From Eubacteriaceae bacterium (lineage in GTDB: Bacteria > Bacillota > Clostridia > Eubacteriales > Anaerofustaceae): a stretch of DNA of 64,000 nucleotides. A model generated the notes under the pieces. That model did not search any database and was not told where the DNA came from. It was given only the letters and a program-made list of their open reading frames with translations. The stretch lies in contig JAFZLL010000042.1 in assembly GCA_017551505.1 (NCBI GenBank), forward strand, positions 1 to 64,000, in the 5' to 3' direction. A program made the position numbers and the translations under genes. This document shows, piece by piece, positions 39,652 to 48,337 of the stretch (position 1 is its first letter; each line of letters begins with the position of its first letter).

Positions 39652-40725
39652 ATGAGTAAGCTGAAATGTGAAATCTGCGGCGGGACCGACCTGATAAAGG
39701 ACGGCGGTGAATTTCTCTGCCGCGGCTGCGGGATGCGTTATTCCAAGGAGGAAGTGCAGAAGATGCTGTCGAAAGAAACGGACACTCACGATGCGCTTCC
39801 TATAGATAAGGCATATGCAGACCTTTACGCAAGCGAATTCATCGAAGCCGGAAAATGCGCCTCCAGAATATTGGCGGATGATAAAACGAATAGTGAAGCC
39901 TGGCTGGTAAAGCTTCTGGCTGAATACGGCTGCCGGACCGCAGGGGACCTGAAGGATGCCTCATTGCCCTTGGACATCTCGGAAAACTGGAATGGGCTCA
40001 TGAAATACGGCGGACCGGAGATGACGGCAGCCCTTACCTCTTCCAACACGCTGATACGCACTAGGATCGCCTCGGCCGCGGCCGTGATAGCCATGGGGAA
40101 GGAAGCCTCTGACCCGGATGAATACGACCGTGCTGCGAGCATCCTTAAAGGCCTGCCCGAAGAAGAGCTCGACAAGCTGGATCTGCCTTTTGGCTTCCGC
40201 CCCGTTTTCGGCTCCTGGGATGGGAAGCCGATCGTCTGGCGCAAACTGGCCTCCTACAGCGGGAACACGCTCATGATAACAGAGAAGTGCCTGTGCCTTT
40301 TCCCATATAACGATACCTACAGCCCGGTCACCTGGGAGAGCAGTACCCTGCGGCGCTGGCTGAATGGAGAATTCTTCTCTGATGCATTCAGCCCTGAAGA
40401 ACAGGATTGCATCGCCGAAGTCCTTCTGATGAACAATGATAACGAGAAGTACGGAGCCTCGGGAGGAAATAAAACGTCGGATAAGGTCTTTGCCCTCAGC
40501 ATTGAGGAAGCGGAAAGGCTGTTTTCCGACGACGCGGACAGGTCGGCCCAGCTGAACGGCGAGGACTGCGGCTGGTGGCTGCGCTCCCCGGGCTATGACT
40601 CCGCACACGCTTCCGCAGTACTGTTTGACGGAGATATCTATTCCTCAGGCAATTACGTGAACTATGACAGATGCTCCGCTAGGCCCGCGGTATGGGTCAA
40701 CGAAGATAAACTGAAGGATCGTTAA
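39652..40725 (+). CDS. Zinc-ribbon protein with C-terminal DUF6273 domain
   Basis: 357 residues. Residues 4-30 form a zinc ribbon (CEICGGTDLI then CRGCGMRYS, two CxxC pairs). A helical middle follows with a repeat-like pattern. From about residue 185 comes the DUF6273 domain: PVTWESSTLRRWLNGEFF, VFALSIEEAERLF, WWLRSPG and ARPAVWVN. The domain is common in gut Clostridia in proteins of unknown function and recalls the C-type-lectin-like fold of carbohydrate-binding or sulfatase-modifying proteins. There is no export signal. ATG 39652 follows AAGGAGCAAGGA; an in-frame start at 39610 is unlikely. Confidence 0.7.
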   Translation: MSKLKCEICGGTDLIKDGGEFLCRGCGMRYSKEEVQKMLSKETDTHDALPIDKAYADLYASEFIEAGKCASRILADDKTNSEAWLVKLLAEYGCRTAGDLKDASLPLDISENWNGLMKYGGPEMTAALTSSNTLIRTRIASAAAVIAMGKEASDPDEYDRAASILKGLPEEELDKLDLPFGFRPVFGSWDGKPIVWRKLASYSGNTLMITEKCLCLFPYNDTYSPVTWESSTLRRWLNGEFFSDAFSPEEQDCIAEVLLMNNDNEKYGASGGNKTSDKVFALSIEEAERLFSDDADRSAQLNGEDCGWWLRSPGYDSAHASAVLFDGDIYSSGNYVNYDRCSARPAVWVNEDKLKDR

Positions 40726-40981
40726 TGCCGGAAGCGCGCATACTGAAACAATAGGGAGAAGGGACCACTCCTACAGGGACGGATCTGGACAAAATGATCC
40801 CCGACGAAGTCGACAGGCTGTTCTCAGCAATGAGAGCGGCCTGTGCCTATTTCCGGGGAGAAACGACTTCCCTTTTTAATGCGGCATGTCTCTTTATTTT
40901 GTTCTATTGCGGCAGCCACCAGACACTGATAAAATCATTATGTACTGACTATTCGAAAACATCACTGATACGGAAGGATAC

Positions 40982-41956
40982 ATGGAAGAACAGCAAAAGA
41001 TGAAAGAATACCTCCTCCCGAAAAAGGTCGTCCTCATTGCAGGCTTCATCCTGCTTGCCGCTGCGGCAGCTCTTCTTGCATTCGGTATATACAGAGGCAC
41101 CCGGGACTTCAAGAGCCAGGCCATGCCTTTTGAGGACTTCAGCCATAAAGGCGATTATGTTTATATTGACGTAGCGGGGATCTCGGACTGGGTATACAAA
41201 TACGATGACGACGTATACTACGCTGCAGAAGATCCGGAGGGCTATTTCTACATCCTGCGGATGAGCAAATATAAAGCTTCAGCCATGTCTGAACAGGAGA
41301 AATACTGGGAAAGGCCCGACGACAGCACACCAATGCCGGAACCGGTCAGAGTATACGGCATCGCGGAAAATATAGGGGGCAACCTTAAGGACGCCTTCGC
41401 GCAGGTCTTCGACATTACGGGCAGCGACGTAGACTATTATTTCGGCTATCTATATCTCGATACCACCAGCGACCCCGGAACGGATACGATGTGGATGTGC
41501 ATTACCGGGGCTCTCTTCAGCTTCCTTTTCTCCCTGGTATGCCTTGCAGTCTGCCTGCCGGCTTATTCCGCGCTGAAAAAGAGCGTAAAGGAATTAGACG
41601 CGCGCGGCGAGACGGAAAGGGCAGCCTCTGCTTTCGCGTTCTCCGGGGAAGAAATGCTTAACGGAGCCATGAAGACCGGAGGTGATTATCTTTTCGCGAA
41701 AAATACAGGGCTCGTGCTGCGTTTCGATGACATACTCTGGGCGCATATCAGGACCATCAACGGAACCCTTCATACTCTTGTGCTGTACACACGACGGATC
41801 AACGGTGTAAATATCGGTTCGGTCAAGGGAAATGAAGGAATAGAGCAAGTCGCCGAAGCAATCGATATGATCCATACCAGAAATCCCAGCATGCTGGTCG
41901 GCTTTACTGCCGAGAACAGGAAAATGTACCAGCAGCTGAGAGGCGGCGCTGTCTGA
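40982..41956 (+). CDS. Two-helix membrane protein of unknown function
   Basis: 324 residues. Helix one spans about residues 15-38 (VVLIAGFILLAAAAALLAF), an extracytoplasmic region of 135 residues follows, helix two lies near 177-200 (ITGALFSFLFSLVCLAVCL), then a cytoplasmic tail with FDDILWAHIRTINGTLHTLV, a pattern seen in small PH-like domains of DUF6709-type proteins. Function unknown. The start follows GGAAGGATAC. It ends at the strong terminator at 42004. Confidence 0.65.
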   Translation: MEEQQKMKEYLLPKKVVLIAGFILLAAAAALLAFGIYRGTRDFKSQAMPFEDFSHKGDYVYIDVAGISDWVYKYDDDVYYAAEDPEGYFYILRMSKYKASAMSEQEKYWERPDDSTPMPEPVRVYGIAENIGGNLKDAFAQVFDITGSDVDYYFGYLYLDTTSDPGTDTMWMCITGALFSFLFSLVCLAVCLPAYSALKKSVKELDARGETERAASAFAFSGEEMLNGAMKTGGDYLFAKNTGLVLRFDDILWAHIRTINGTLHTLVLYTRRINGVNIGSVKGNEGIEQVAEAIDMIHTRNPSMLVGFTAENRKMYQQLRGGAV

Positions 41957-42003
41957 CAGGAAAGGCCTGAGATATGCCGGGCGCCATCTATTGTTGAGCG
42001 AAT

Positions 42004-42047
42004 CAGGGACTATTTAGGAGCATCTCCTGAATAATCCCTGTTTTTTT
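42004..42047 (+). terminator. Rho-independent terminator
   Basis: CAGGGACTATTTAGGAG pairs with CTCCTGAATAATCCCTG (two mismatches) and is followed by seven T residues. Confidence 0.85.
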
Positions 42048-42063
42048 ATTTGCTCAGGAGAGG

Positions 42064-42426
42064 TCAGATCAGTATTCTGGAGAGCAGCCAGACCAGAAAA
42101 ATGATGACCAGGAAAACAAACGTAGCAACACCCTGGCCATATCGTGACGATATCAGATTATCCACGTCCCTGTAATTGAAGTACAGCCAGATCATCGCGG
42201 CTATAAATAGGATAAGGAGAAAAATCTTGAGAAGCTCCCATCCGCGATAGCCAAACAGGTAATAAACACCGGTCAGTATCAGGCCGACTGCACCGAGGAA
42301 GACCAGTCCCTTTATTCCCCTGCTACCGACATCGATGAAACGCAGCAGACCCGGCATGAACATATACAGCGCGACTGCAAATATGATGATGCTTCCTGTC
42401 AGCAGATACTCTTTTATCTTTTCCAT
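42064..42426 (-). CDS. Small four-helix membrane protein of unknown function
   Basis: 120 residues with four hydrophobic segments at about 9-26, 38-58, 64-82 and 98-118; the loops carry few charges and no motif I recognise. GGGAGGA lies six bases before the ATG. The GNAT gene 24 bases upstream on the same strand may be co-transcribed. Confidence 0.65.
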   Translation of the reverse strand: MEKIKEYLLTGSIIIFAVALYMFMPGLLRFIDVGSRGIKGLVFLGAVGLILTGVYYLFGYRGWELLKIFLLILFIAAMIWLYFNYRDVDNLISSRYGQGVATFVFLVIIFLVWLLSRILI

Positions 42427-42450
42427 CGTGTGTCCTCCCTAAAACGGGAT

Positions 42451-42897
42451 TTATAAGTCAAACCTGAAGATGCATTTTTCCGCAGCGCCATCGTTAACTC
42501 TCATATCGTTATCCTCCGGCAGTTCCGCGATCTCCAGCAACTCGCCTTTCAGGTATTCGAGGGTTTTTCTTGACGGCCAGTTGTCAGGGTCGCAGCTTAC
42601 ATATAGATAATCCATTCCATGCTTTTTGGCCAGCTCAAACAGCAGCATGCATGCCTTTGCCGCATAATGGTGTCCGCGGTATTCTTCATCGACGGCGTAC
42701 CCGATATGCCCTCCGTAATACAGACCGTCATTATAGCCTATCCGCAGGTCGCAATGCCCCATGCCATTCCCCTGCTTGTCACAGATTCTAAAATGATATG
42801 CCGGTACCCAATTGCGCACAGGGTCGGCATCAGTCGTCTTTTCAAGGATCAGTTTGATCTCATCGCTCTCTAAAAAACTCGTATCCAAAAACTCCAT
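42451..42897 (-). CDS. GNAT family N-acetyltransferase
   Basis: 148 residues. The acetyl-CoA region is GYAVDEEYRGHHYAAKACMLLFELAKKHGMDYLYVSCDPDNWPSRKTLE in which EEYRGHHYA is motif A and the DPDN stretch motif B (quoted in parts here). It resembles ribosomal-protein and small-molecule acetyltransferases. Substrate unknown; ribosome site weak (GCAGAAG). Confidence 0.8.
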   Translation of the reverse strand: MEFLDTSFLESDEIKLILEKTTDADPVRNWVPAYHFRICDKQGNGMGHCDLRIGYNDGLYYGGHIGYAVDEEYRGHHYAAKACMLLFELAKKHGMDYLYVSCDPDNWPSRKTLEYLKGELLEIAELPEDNDMRVNDGAAEKCIFRFDL

Positions 42898-42947
42898 ATC
42901 TTACTTCTGCAAACTGAGATTATTTCACTCTCAACAAAGCCGGAGCG

Positions 42948-43661
42948 TCAATTTCCAGGCTGTTTCGATCCAAATGCCAGCCATCGGCCATCTATATCCT
43001 CAATAACGAATTCCTTGTTCTGATAGTCTGTTACTTTAAGAGGTCTGACCACGTTAACACCACGGGATAAGAGCCTTTCCTCCAATGCCTCCTGATTGTC
43101 TGTATAAAAATAGGCATCGTATCCATATCCGTAGAGCTCCCTATTGGACTGGACTCTGTCTTTATCGGCTTTTAGCAGGATGATCTCCGCCTGATCCAGA
43201 TATAAGCAGACATGCGGTTGTTCGACGTCCAGATATCCAACAGCGGTAAACCCCAGTTTGCAAACATAGTACCCTGCAGTTCTTATTATATCCGGAACAG
43301 GGAAAATGCAGCTCGACCCTCTGAGGCGCGCAATACTGTATCTCTGCGTATCGATTTCTGTTCTGTTTGGCAGCTTGTTCCATCCTTCCATGATCACAAG
43401 GTGTCCATCAACATATTTTTGCCGGAATACTTCTGCCGTTTCTCTGTCTGCAATTATCTCTTTCGGATACTCTGTATTGATCCTGTCGTATTCATCCAAG
43501 GTGATCTCACTTGTTGTAAAAAAGTCATCATTTCGATTGGCATACCCATGCCAGGCAAAATACTGTTTTTTCCCATTTATTGTTCTGAAACCACATCCGA
43601 ATCTTGCCTGATTTGATATAACACGCAAATCGAAGTCTTTGCCTGTGTCCATATTTATCAC
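42948..43661 (-). CDS. VOC-fold (glyoxalase/bleomycin-resistance-like) protein
   Basis: 237 residues. From about residue 112 there is a VOC domain: FPVPDIIRTAGYYVCKLGF, HVCLYLDQAEIILLKA, YFYTDNQEALEERLLSRG and a final FVIEDIDGRWLAFG. The first 110 residues form a separate small domain (YFAWHGYANRNDDF, VIMEGWNKLPNRTEID) of unknown role. VOC proteins include metal-dependent enzymes and drug-binding resistance proteins. The GTG at 43661 overlaps the methyltransferase stop; ATG 43652 after AAAAGG is an equal candidate. Confidence 0.7.
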   Translation of the reverse strand: MINMDTGKDFDLRVISNQARFGCGFRTINGKKQYFAWHGYANRNDDFFTTSEITLDEYDRINTEYPKEIIADRETAEVFRQKYVDGHLVIMEGWNKLPNRTEIDTQRYSIARLRGSSCIFPVPDIIRTAGYYVCKLGFTAVGYLDVEQPHVCLYLDQAEIILLKADKDRVQSNRELYGYGYDAYFYTDNQEALEERLLSRGVNVVRPLKVTDYQNKEFVIEDIDGRWLAFGSKQPGN

Positions 43662-44473
43662 CTTTTCTTTCCTCTCAAAACAGCAGGCGGAAACTCTTTT
43701 TGAAGCATATCGAGAGTGTGGTGGGAAGCCCCGATCAGATCCTGCCGTTCACAGATCGTAAAGTGAAAGTCCATCCATTTATCGAATGTCTCATCATCCA
43801 TGGCATCGATATACTCCCGCATATAATTCGTTGCGCCGTCTGTGGCGACAAGTTTGATCCTCTTTACGGGTACAGCTTCATCCAGTTCCGCGATCTCCTC
43901 GGTACGCACCAATTCGAATAGATCCTTGGGCTCACTGATACAATGCCAGTCAGAGGTCAGCATTTTTAGGTCCATCACCTCATGAAGATGGTTCAGGCCG
44001 AATACATACTGGATGACGGTCGGCTCATTCATGCAATAGGCCACCAGAATATGCCCTCCCGCCTTTGTGACACGCACAGCTTCAGAAAGCGCTTTCAGCT
44101 TATCTTCCTTTGTGTAAAGGTGGTACATCGGTCCAAGCAGCATCGTCAGATCGAAAGAATCGTCAGCAAAGCGGGACAGATCCAGTGCATTCCCCTGCAT
44201 CGCAGTGATCGGTTCGGTACCGTCTAATTTGGATATAAGGATATCCAGATTGTGTTCGATCAGTTCTACTGCCGTCACCTGAAGCCCCTGCTTAGCCAAT
44301 GTCACACTGTAGCGGCCTGTGCCGGCCCCGACTTCAAGAATGCCCGGATCCGGAATGCCTTCCAGGCACTCTTCGATATACCTCATCGTAGTAAGATACT
44401 CCACCTGCCCGTGACGGGAAAGAAGGCGCCCATCCTCATCATAATTGTTATAGTATTCTTCAAGATAATTCAT
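43658..44473 (-). CDS. Class I SAM-dependent methyltransferase
   Basis: 271 residues with the SAM motif ILEVGAGTGRYSVTLAKQG, the acidic end of strand two (VTAVELIEHN), and FDLTMLLGPMYHL as motif IV. The tail resembles small-molecule methyltransferases. Substrate unknown. ATG 44473 follows AGGAG by eight bases; the longer frame to 44530 lacks support. It overlaps the VOC gene, so they are co-expressed. Confidence 0.82.
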   Translation of the reverse strand: MNYLEEYYNNYDEDGRLLSRHGQVEYLTTMRYIEECLEGIPDPGILEVGAGTGRYSVTLAKQGLQVTAVELIEHNLDILISKLDGTEPITAMQGNALDLSRFADDSFDLTMLLGPMYHLYTKEDKLKALSEAVRVTKAGGHILVAYCMNEPTVIQYVFGLNHLHEVMDLKMLTSDWHCISEPKDLFELVRTEEIAELDEAVPVKRIKLVATDGATNYMREYIDAMDDETFDKWMDFHFTICERQDLIGASHHTLDMLQKEFPPAVLRGKKR

Positions 44474-44603
44474 CTCTTTTTCTCCTAAGCTTCCGATATG
44501 GTGCGCTTCGGTCATCCTCTGCCCGACCATGTTATATCCTCTTGTACTTTATAAAGAAAGATGCCGGCATCAAGAATTGCCCGCATCCTCTTCTGCTTTC
44601 TTG

Positions 44604-45452
44604 TTAATAGCATACGATCAGCCCGTGCCTCTCGGCATAAAAACTGTCCAAACCTCTGGTAGTCAGAATATCCACCTCCGCAGTGTCCCAGGACTCCTTA
44701 ATCATGTTTCTGAGCTTTTCTGCCATCTCCAGGTTCTGACAATGGCTGATGACGACCTTCCCTCCGTTATAAAGGTTTTCCTTCATGTCTGCGACGATGG
44801 TCGATAAAGTATGCAGGGCTCCTCGGGCCAGTCCCTTCATCTTTATCCTGCCTTCGGGATCCCCGATGCCGATGCCCCAAAGGCCAAGCTTTCCGGCTAC
44901 AAATCCGGCTATCTTGTGCATACGTCCGTTTTTTATCAGGTTATCGAAGGAGCATAAGGCAAATATCGTACGGAGCCTATCAACGAATTCTTCCAGCTGC
45001 GCGGTGATCTCGTCAAAGGGGAGTCCCTGTCTTATCAAGTCCGCTGCTTTTTCAACACACAAAGCGACACCTGGCCCGGTGGTTTTTGAGTTTACGGCGT
45101 AAATGCGTTTGTCAGGGTATTCCTCCTTCGCCATCTTCAGCGCTGTCATTGCGGAATTATAACTGCCGGACATGTTGGCAGTGATGGTTATTATGATGAT
45201 GTTGTCCGCTTCTCCGAAATGATCCATCCATGCCGCCGGCGAAGGGCACGCGGTGCGGCTGGCCGAGGGTTCCGCTTCCATATTATCAACCATTCCGTCA
45301 ACATCCAGTGAATCGTCGTCGATATAATCCCTGTCCCCGATACGTATCATGAATGGCGCCTGGTAATATGCTATGCCTTCACCTCCCGGAATCCTGATCA
45401 GATCGCAGCTGGAATCGGTTATGATAGCCCAATTATCTATTTTATACTCCAT
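44604..45452 (-). CDS. DegV family fatty-acid-binding protein
   Basis: 282 residues. DegV signatures: AIITDSSCDL at the start, SRTACPSPAAWMDHF and ITANMSGSYNSAMTA, and VISHCQN near the end. DegV (FakB-type) proteins present fatty acids to the kinase FakA for phosphorylation. No fakA is adjacent. The ATG at 45452 follows GGAGG by eight bases. It lies 23 bases after the MarR gene and is co-transcribed with it. Confidence 0.88.
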   Translation of the reverse strand: MEYKIDNWAIITDSSCDLIRIPGGEGIAYYQAPFMIRIGDRDYIDDDSLDVDGMVDNMEAEPSASRTACPSPAAWMDHFGEADNIIIITITANMSGSYNSAMTALKMAKEEYPDKRIYAVNSKTTGPGVALCVEKAADLIRQGLPFDEITAQLEEFVDRLRTIFALCSFDNLIKNGRMHKIAGFVAGKLGLWGIGIGDPEGRIKMKGLARGALHTLSTIVADMKENLYNGGKVVISHCQNLEMAEKLRNMIKESWDTAEVDILTTRGLDSFYAERHGLIVCY

Positions 45453-45475
45453 AACAGTTTCCTCCTTTTTCCTGT

Positions 45476-45913
45476 TCACTCGGAAAAACCCCTATCAAAT
45501 TCTGCAAGTACTTTATTGAGAATCAGAATGAACTCTTCCCTTTCTTCTCCTGTAAGGCAAGAGGTCACCTCCGTATTCGCCGCATCCGCGATGCCAGTCA
45601 AGGTCTCCTCCATCTCCAGAGCCTTATCTGTGAGCATGATCACACGGCTTCTTGCGTCGCCCGGTTTTTTTTTCCGCACTACATAGCCTTTTTTTGTCAG
45701 CTGCTTTATCAGTCCGCTGGTAGTGGGATGAGTCATCGAGAAAAACTTTTCCATATCCGCCTGGATAACGGTATCATCCTTATGCCTGAAGAGATAACCT
45801 AAAAGCTTATATTGGGATACCGTCAGTTCGTACTGCATCAGGCGGGGATTGAGGAGCTTCTCGAATTCCAGCGAAATGCTTTTTACCAGCACTCCAACTT
45901 TTTCTGTTTTCAT
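45476..45913 (-). CDS. MarR family transcriptional regulator
   Basis: 145 residues with the winged helix-turn-helix: QADMEKFFSMTHPTTSGLIKQL and the wing VRKKKPGDARSR. MarR proteins bind palindromes as dimers and release them on ligand binding. Its own promoter (45947-45975) carries GTAG-GAAG-CTAC in the spacer, a likely autoregulatory operator. It would also control the co-transcribed DegV gene, possibly linking it to fatty acid levels. Confidence 0.88.
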   Translation of the reverse strand: MKTEKVGVLVKSISLEFEKLLNPRLMQYELTVSQYKLLGYLFRHKDDTVIQADMEKFFSMTHPTTSGLIKQLTKKGYVVRKKKPGDARSRVIMLTDKALEMEETLTGIADAANTEVTSCLTGEEREEFILILNKVLAEFDRGFSE

Positions 45914-45946
45914 TTCATCTTACGCTCCTCGATTATATTTGGATTA

Positions 45947-45975
45947 ATATTAACGTAGGAAGCTACATTTGTCAA
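45947..45975 (-). promoter_or_regulatory. Promoter of the marR-degV unit with putative operator
   Basis: On the minus strand TTGACA (45975-45970) and TAATAT (45952-45947) have a 17-base spacer containing GTAGCTTCCTAC (45966-45955), a 4-4-4 dyad. Confidence 0.75.
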
Positions 45976-46006
45976 GTTGGCTGAAAATTAATAGAATAAA
46001 ACAATA

Positions 46007-46033
46007 CAGCCGGGGGCTTGTGCCTCCCGGCTG
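46007..46033 (-). terminator. Rho-independent terminator after rubrerythrin
   Basis: CAGCCGGGAGGC and GCCCCCGGCTG pair with one mismatch around a short loop, then TATTGTTTT on the minus strand. Confidence 0.7.
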
Positions 46034-46058
46034 AAAACCGCTATTCAAAGCATAACGA

Positions 46059-46733
46059 TCAGTAATTCTGGGCGTTTATCTCGAAATAGCTCTGGGCATG
46101 TAAGCAAACCGGGCATTTGTCCGGGGCTTTGGTGCCGATGACGATATGACCGCAGTTGCGGCATTCCCAGATCTTGACATCTCCCTTTTCGAATACCTGT
46201 CCATCCTTGACGTTCTTCAGCAGAGCCCTGTAGCGCTCCTCATGGCGTTTTTCAATCTCAGCTACTCCGCGGAACTTGGCGGCCAGTTCGGGGAATCCTT
46301 CTTTTTCGGCTGTCTCAGCAAAGCCGACATACATATCAGTCCATTCGAAGTTCTCGCCGTCAGCGGCAGCAACCAGGTTTTCCGCCGTATTGCCGATGCC
46401 GTTGAGCTCCTTGAACCACATCTTAGCGTGTTCCTTCTCGTTATCAGCTGTCTTCAGGAAGAGCTCAGCGATCTGTTCGTATCCCTCGCGTTTGGCTTCT
46501 GAAGCGAAATATGTGTACTTGTTCCTGGCCTGTGACTCGCCTGCGAAAGCGGTCTGCAGGTTCTTTTCAGTCTGGGTTCCGGCATAGGGGCTGGATGCGG
46601 GCTTTTCAACGTTCTCCACGATGAGCTCCAGGTCGTCTCCTGTCGCGTAGCATGTCGGGCATTCAGGGATCTTTCCTTCCTTGACCTCGAAAACTTCCTT
46701 GCAGATCTTGCATCTGTACTTTAATTTTTTCAT
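46059..46733 (-). CDS. Rubrerythrin with rubredoxin-like domains at both ends
   Basis: 224 residues. The N-terminus is a rubredoxin-like metal site ([14 protein letters not shown]). The centre is a ferritin-like diiron domain with helices carrying [29 protein letters not shown] and EKRHEERY. The C-terminus is a second rubredoxin site ([13 protein letters not shown]). Rubrerythrins reduce hydrogen peroxide with electrons from NADH via rubredoxin, protecting anaerobes. Classical forms have only the C-terminal site and reverse forms only the N-terminal one. Start follows AAGGA. Confidence 0.92.
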   Translation of the reverse strand: MKKLKYRCKICKEVFEVKEGKIPECPTCYATGDDLELIVENVEKPASSPYAGTQTEKNLQTAFAGESQARNKYTYFASEAKREGYEQIAELFLKTADNEKEHAKMWFKELNGIGNTAENLVAAADGENFEWTDMYVGFAETAEKEGFPELAAKFRGVAEIEKRHEERYRALLKNVKDGQVFEKGDVKIWECRNCGHIVIGTKAPDKCPVCLHAQSYFEINAQNY

Positions 46734-46986
46734 CCTTGTCTCCTTTGCATTTTTAGTCGCGCCGTTTCTGTATATTGCCTAACCGCGGCGAATGCATCTT
46801 AACAGCTGCCTTCCTGAAAGCAGGCAGCTTGCAGATATATTCATTATACATCCTTCACTTTATATATCAACTTTCTTTCTGCCCGGATGGCTTAAATAAT
46901 CAGGCTTTTGTACTTAAGATACCTATAATGAAAAGGAAATACTGCATAAACTGTTATATCCCCTTCTCTGCCTGTTCTACAACGCA

Positions 46987-47012
46987 AAAAGGCAGCCTTC
47001 CGGCTGCCTTTT
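46987..47012. terminator. Bidirectional terminator after dnaN
   Basis: AAAAGGCAGCC pairs perfectly with GGCTGCCTTTT around four bases and works on both strands. It lies six bases past the dnaN stop. The rest of 46734-46986 shows no gene. Confidence 0.85.
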
Positions 47013-47018
47013 ATTATA

Positions 47019-48131
47019 CTACTCCGTGTACCTTACCGGCATTATCATGTAAAGGAACCTGTCTGAATCCACCGGTTTGATAAGGCAAGGATTCAGCTGA
47101 TCCTTGAATTCGATTACGATTCTTTCATCTCGGATGTTTTTGAGTATATCTATGAAGTAGCGTGAATTGAATGCGATCATTAGGTCCTCGCCGTTTTTCT
47201 CCACCGAAACATACTCAGTGATGCGTCCTTTGGAAGAGGAAGATGTAATGACCAGGCCTCTTTCTGAAAAATCCATCTTGATCAGCGAATTGCGTGATTC
47301 ATCAGTAAGGAGGCTTGCGCGGCTGATACTGGACAGGAGCTCTGTTACATCCGCTTTGACCACGGAGGTCACTTCGCTGGGTATGAGCGCCTTGTAATTG
47401 ATATATGTGCCCTCAATAAGAGAAGACATGATCACTGTCTGTCCGATAAAGACATTCAAACGGCCGGAGGAAGAGAAGAACCTGACCTGCTCATCATCAT
47501 ACATGGCTGTGATCTTCAGTATCTCATTGAGTGCGCGTCCGGGAACGATGACAGACATGCCGCCTGAACTTCCTATATCGGCACGGTCGAAACGGGTCGC
47601 CAGTTTGAAGCCGTCAAGGGCTGTGAATGATACGCCATCCTCTCCCGTCTCTATGAAAACTCCGGTCAGCACAGGATTGAGACTGGTAAGTGAAGCACAA
47701 GCGAATACGGTCTCCCTGACTATATCGCGGAAGACTTCATTTTCCATGACGACTCCGCTGCTGTCAGATGGAGCTTTGAAGGAAGGATAGTCGGCGGGGT
47801 TTTGTCCCGGAATGTCCACGTCGGATATTGAGCATTTGATGTTGATCCTATAGCTCTCGTCCGCGTAGAAAAACACCCTCTCGTTCGGATACGTGCGTAC
47901 AAGGTCATAAAGAGTCCTCATAGGCACCATTATCGTGCCCTCCTCCTGTACTTCAGCTGGGACAGATGTGATGATAGACAGTTCTGTGTCGCTCGTCTTT
48001 AAAGTCAGCTCCGTGCCTTCTGCCTTGATGAAGACGCATTCGAGAACAGGTATAGCCGCTTTCTGGGGCAATGCATGTGAGACCACTGAAAGCGCTTTAT
48101 TCAGATCAAGATTCTCTACACTGAATTTCAT
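47019..48131 (-). CDS. dnaN: DNA polymerase III beta subunit (sliding clamp)
   Basis: 370 residues, the normal clamp length with three repeats of the clamp fold. The start KFSVENLDLNKALSVVSHAL and the C-terminal clamp end YMIMPVRYT fit. The clamp encircles DNA and tethers polymerase III. ATG 48131 follows AGGAGG by five bases. It lies 206 bases after dnaA; recF and gyrB, the common followers, are missing. Confidence 0.96.
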   Translation of the reverse strand: MKFSVENLDLNKALSVVSHALPQKAAIPVLECVFIKAEGTELTLKTSDTELSIITSVPAEVQEEGTIMVPMRTLYDLVRTYPNERVFFYADESYRINIKCSISDVDIPGQNPADYPSFKAPSDSSGVVMENEVFRDIVRETVFACASLTSLNPVLTGVFIETGEDGVSFTALDGFKLATRFDRADIGSSGGMSVIVPGRALNEILKITAMYDDEQVRFFSSSGRLNVFIGQTVIMSSLIEGTYINYKALIPSEVTSVVKADVTELLSSISRASLLTDESRNSLIKMDFSERGLVITSSSSKGRITEYVSVEKNGEDLMIAFNSRYFIDILKNIRDERIVIEFKDQLNPCLIKPVDSDRFLYMIMPVRYTE

Positions 48132-48337
48132 TTTTTCCTCCTGTTGCATCCGGGCTTTTTCCCGGTCCTTCTGATGTCATTTGATATCCTGAAGAGATAT
48201 CAGCTTTATTTCTTTATTTTATATATAGTATTAATAATATGCAGTGTCGATATGTCGATTATTCACGGCAATAGCCTGTAATAAGGCTCTGCGGGATTAA
48301 TCCCATCAAAAATGTGTCGATAAGCTGTGCAGAAATC
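48132..48337. other. oriC: dnaA-dnaN intergenic region, part of candidate oriC
   Basis: An AT-rich block at about 48204-48243 (TTTATTTCTTTATTTTATAT and following) could be the unwinding element. TTATTCACG at 48259-48267 is one base from the DnaA-box consensus. TGTCGAT occurs three times (48245, 48254, 48315); on the minus strand these read ATATCGACA, TAATCGACA and TTATCGACA, close to DnaA boxes. Origin function is inferred from position and these repeats. Confidence 0.5.

Noticed and set aside
46987-47012. AAAAGGCAGCC hairpin as another mini-element
   Set aside because: It is a plain terminator with a four-base loop and no IS ends or target duplication.
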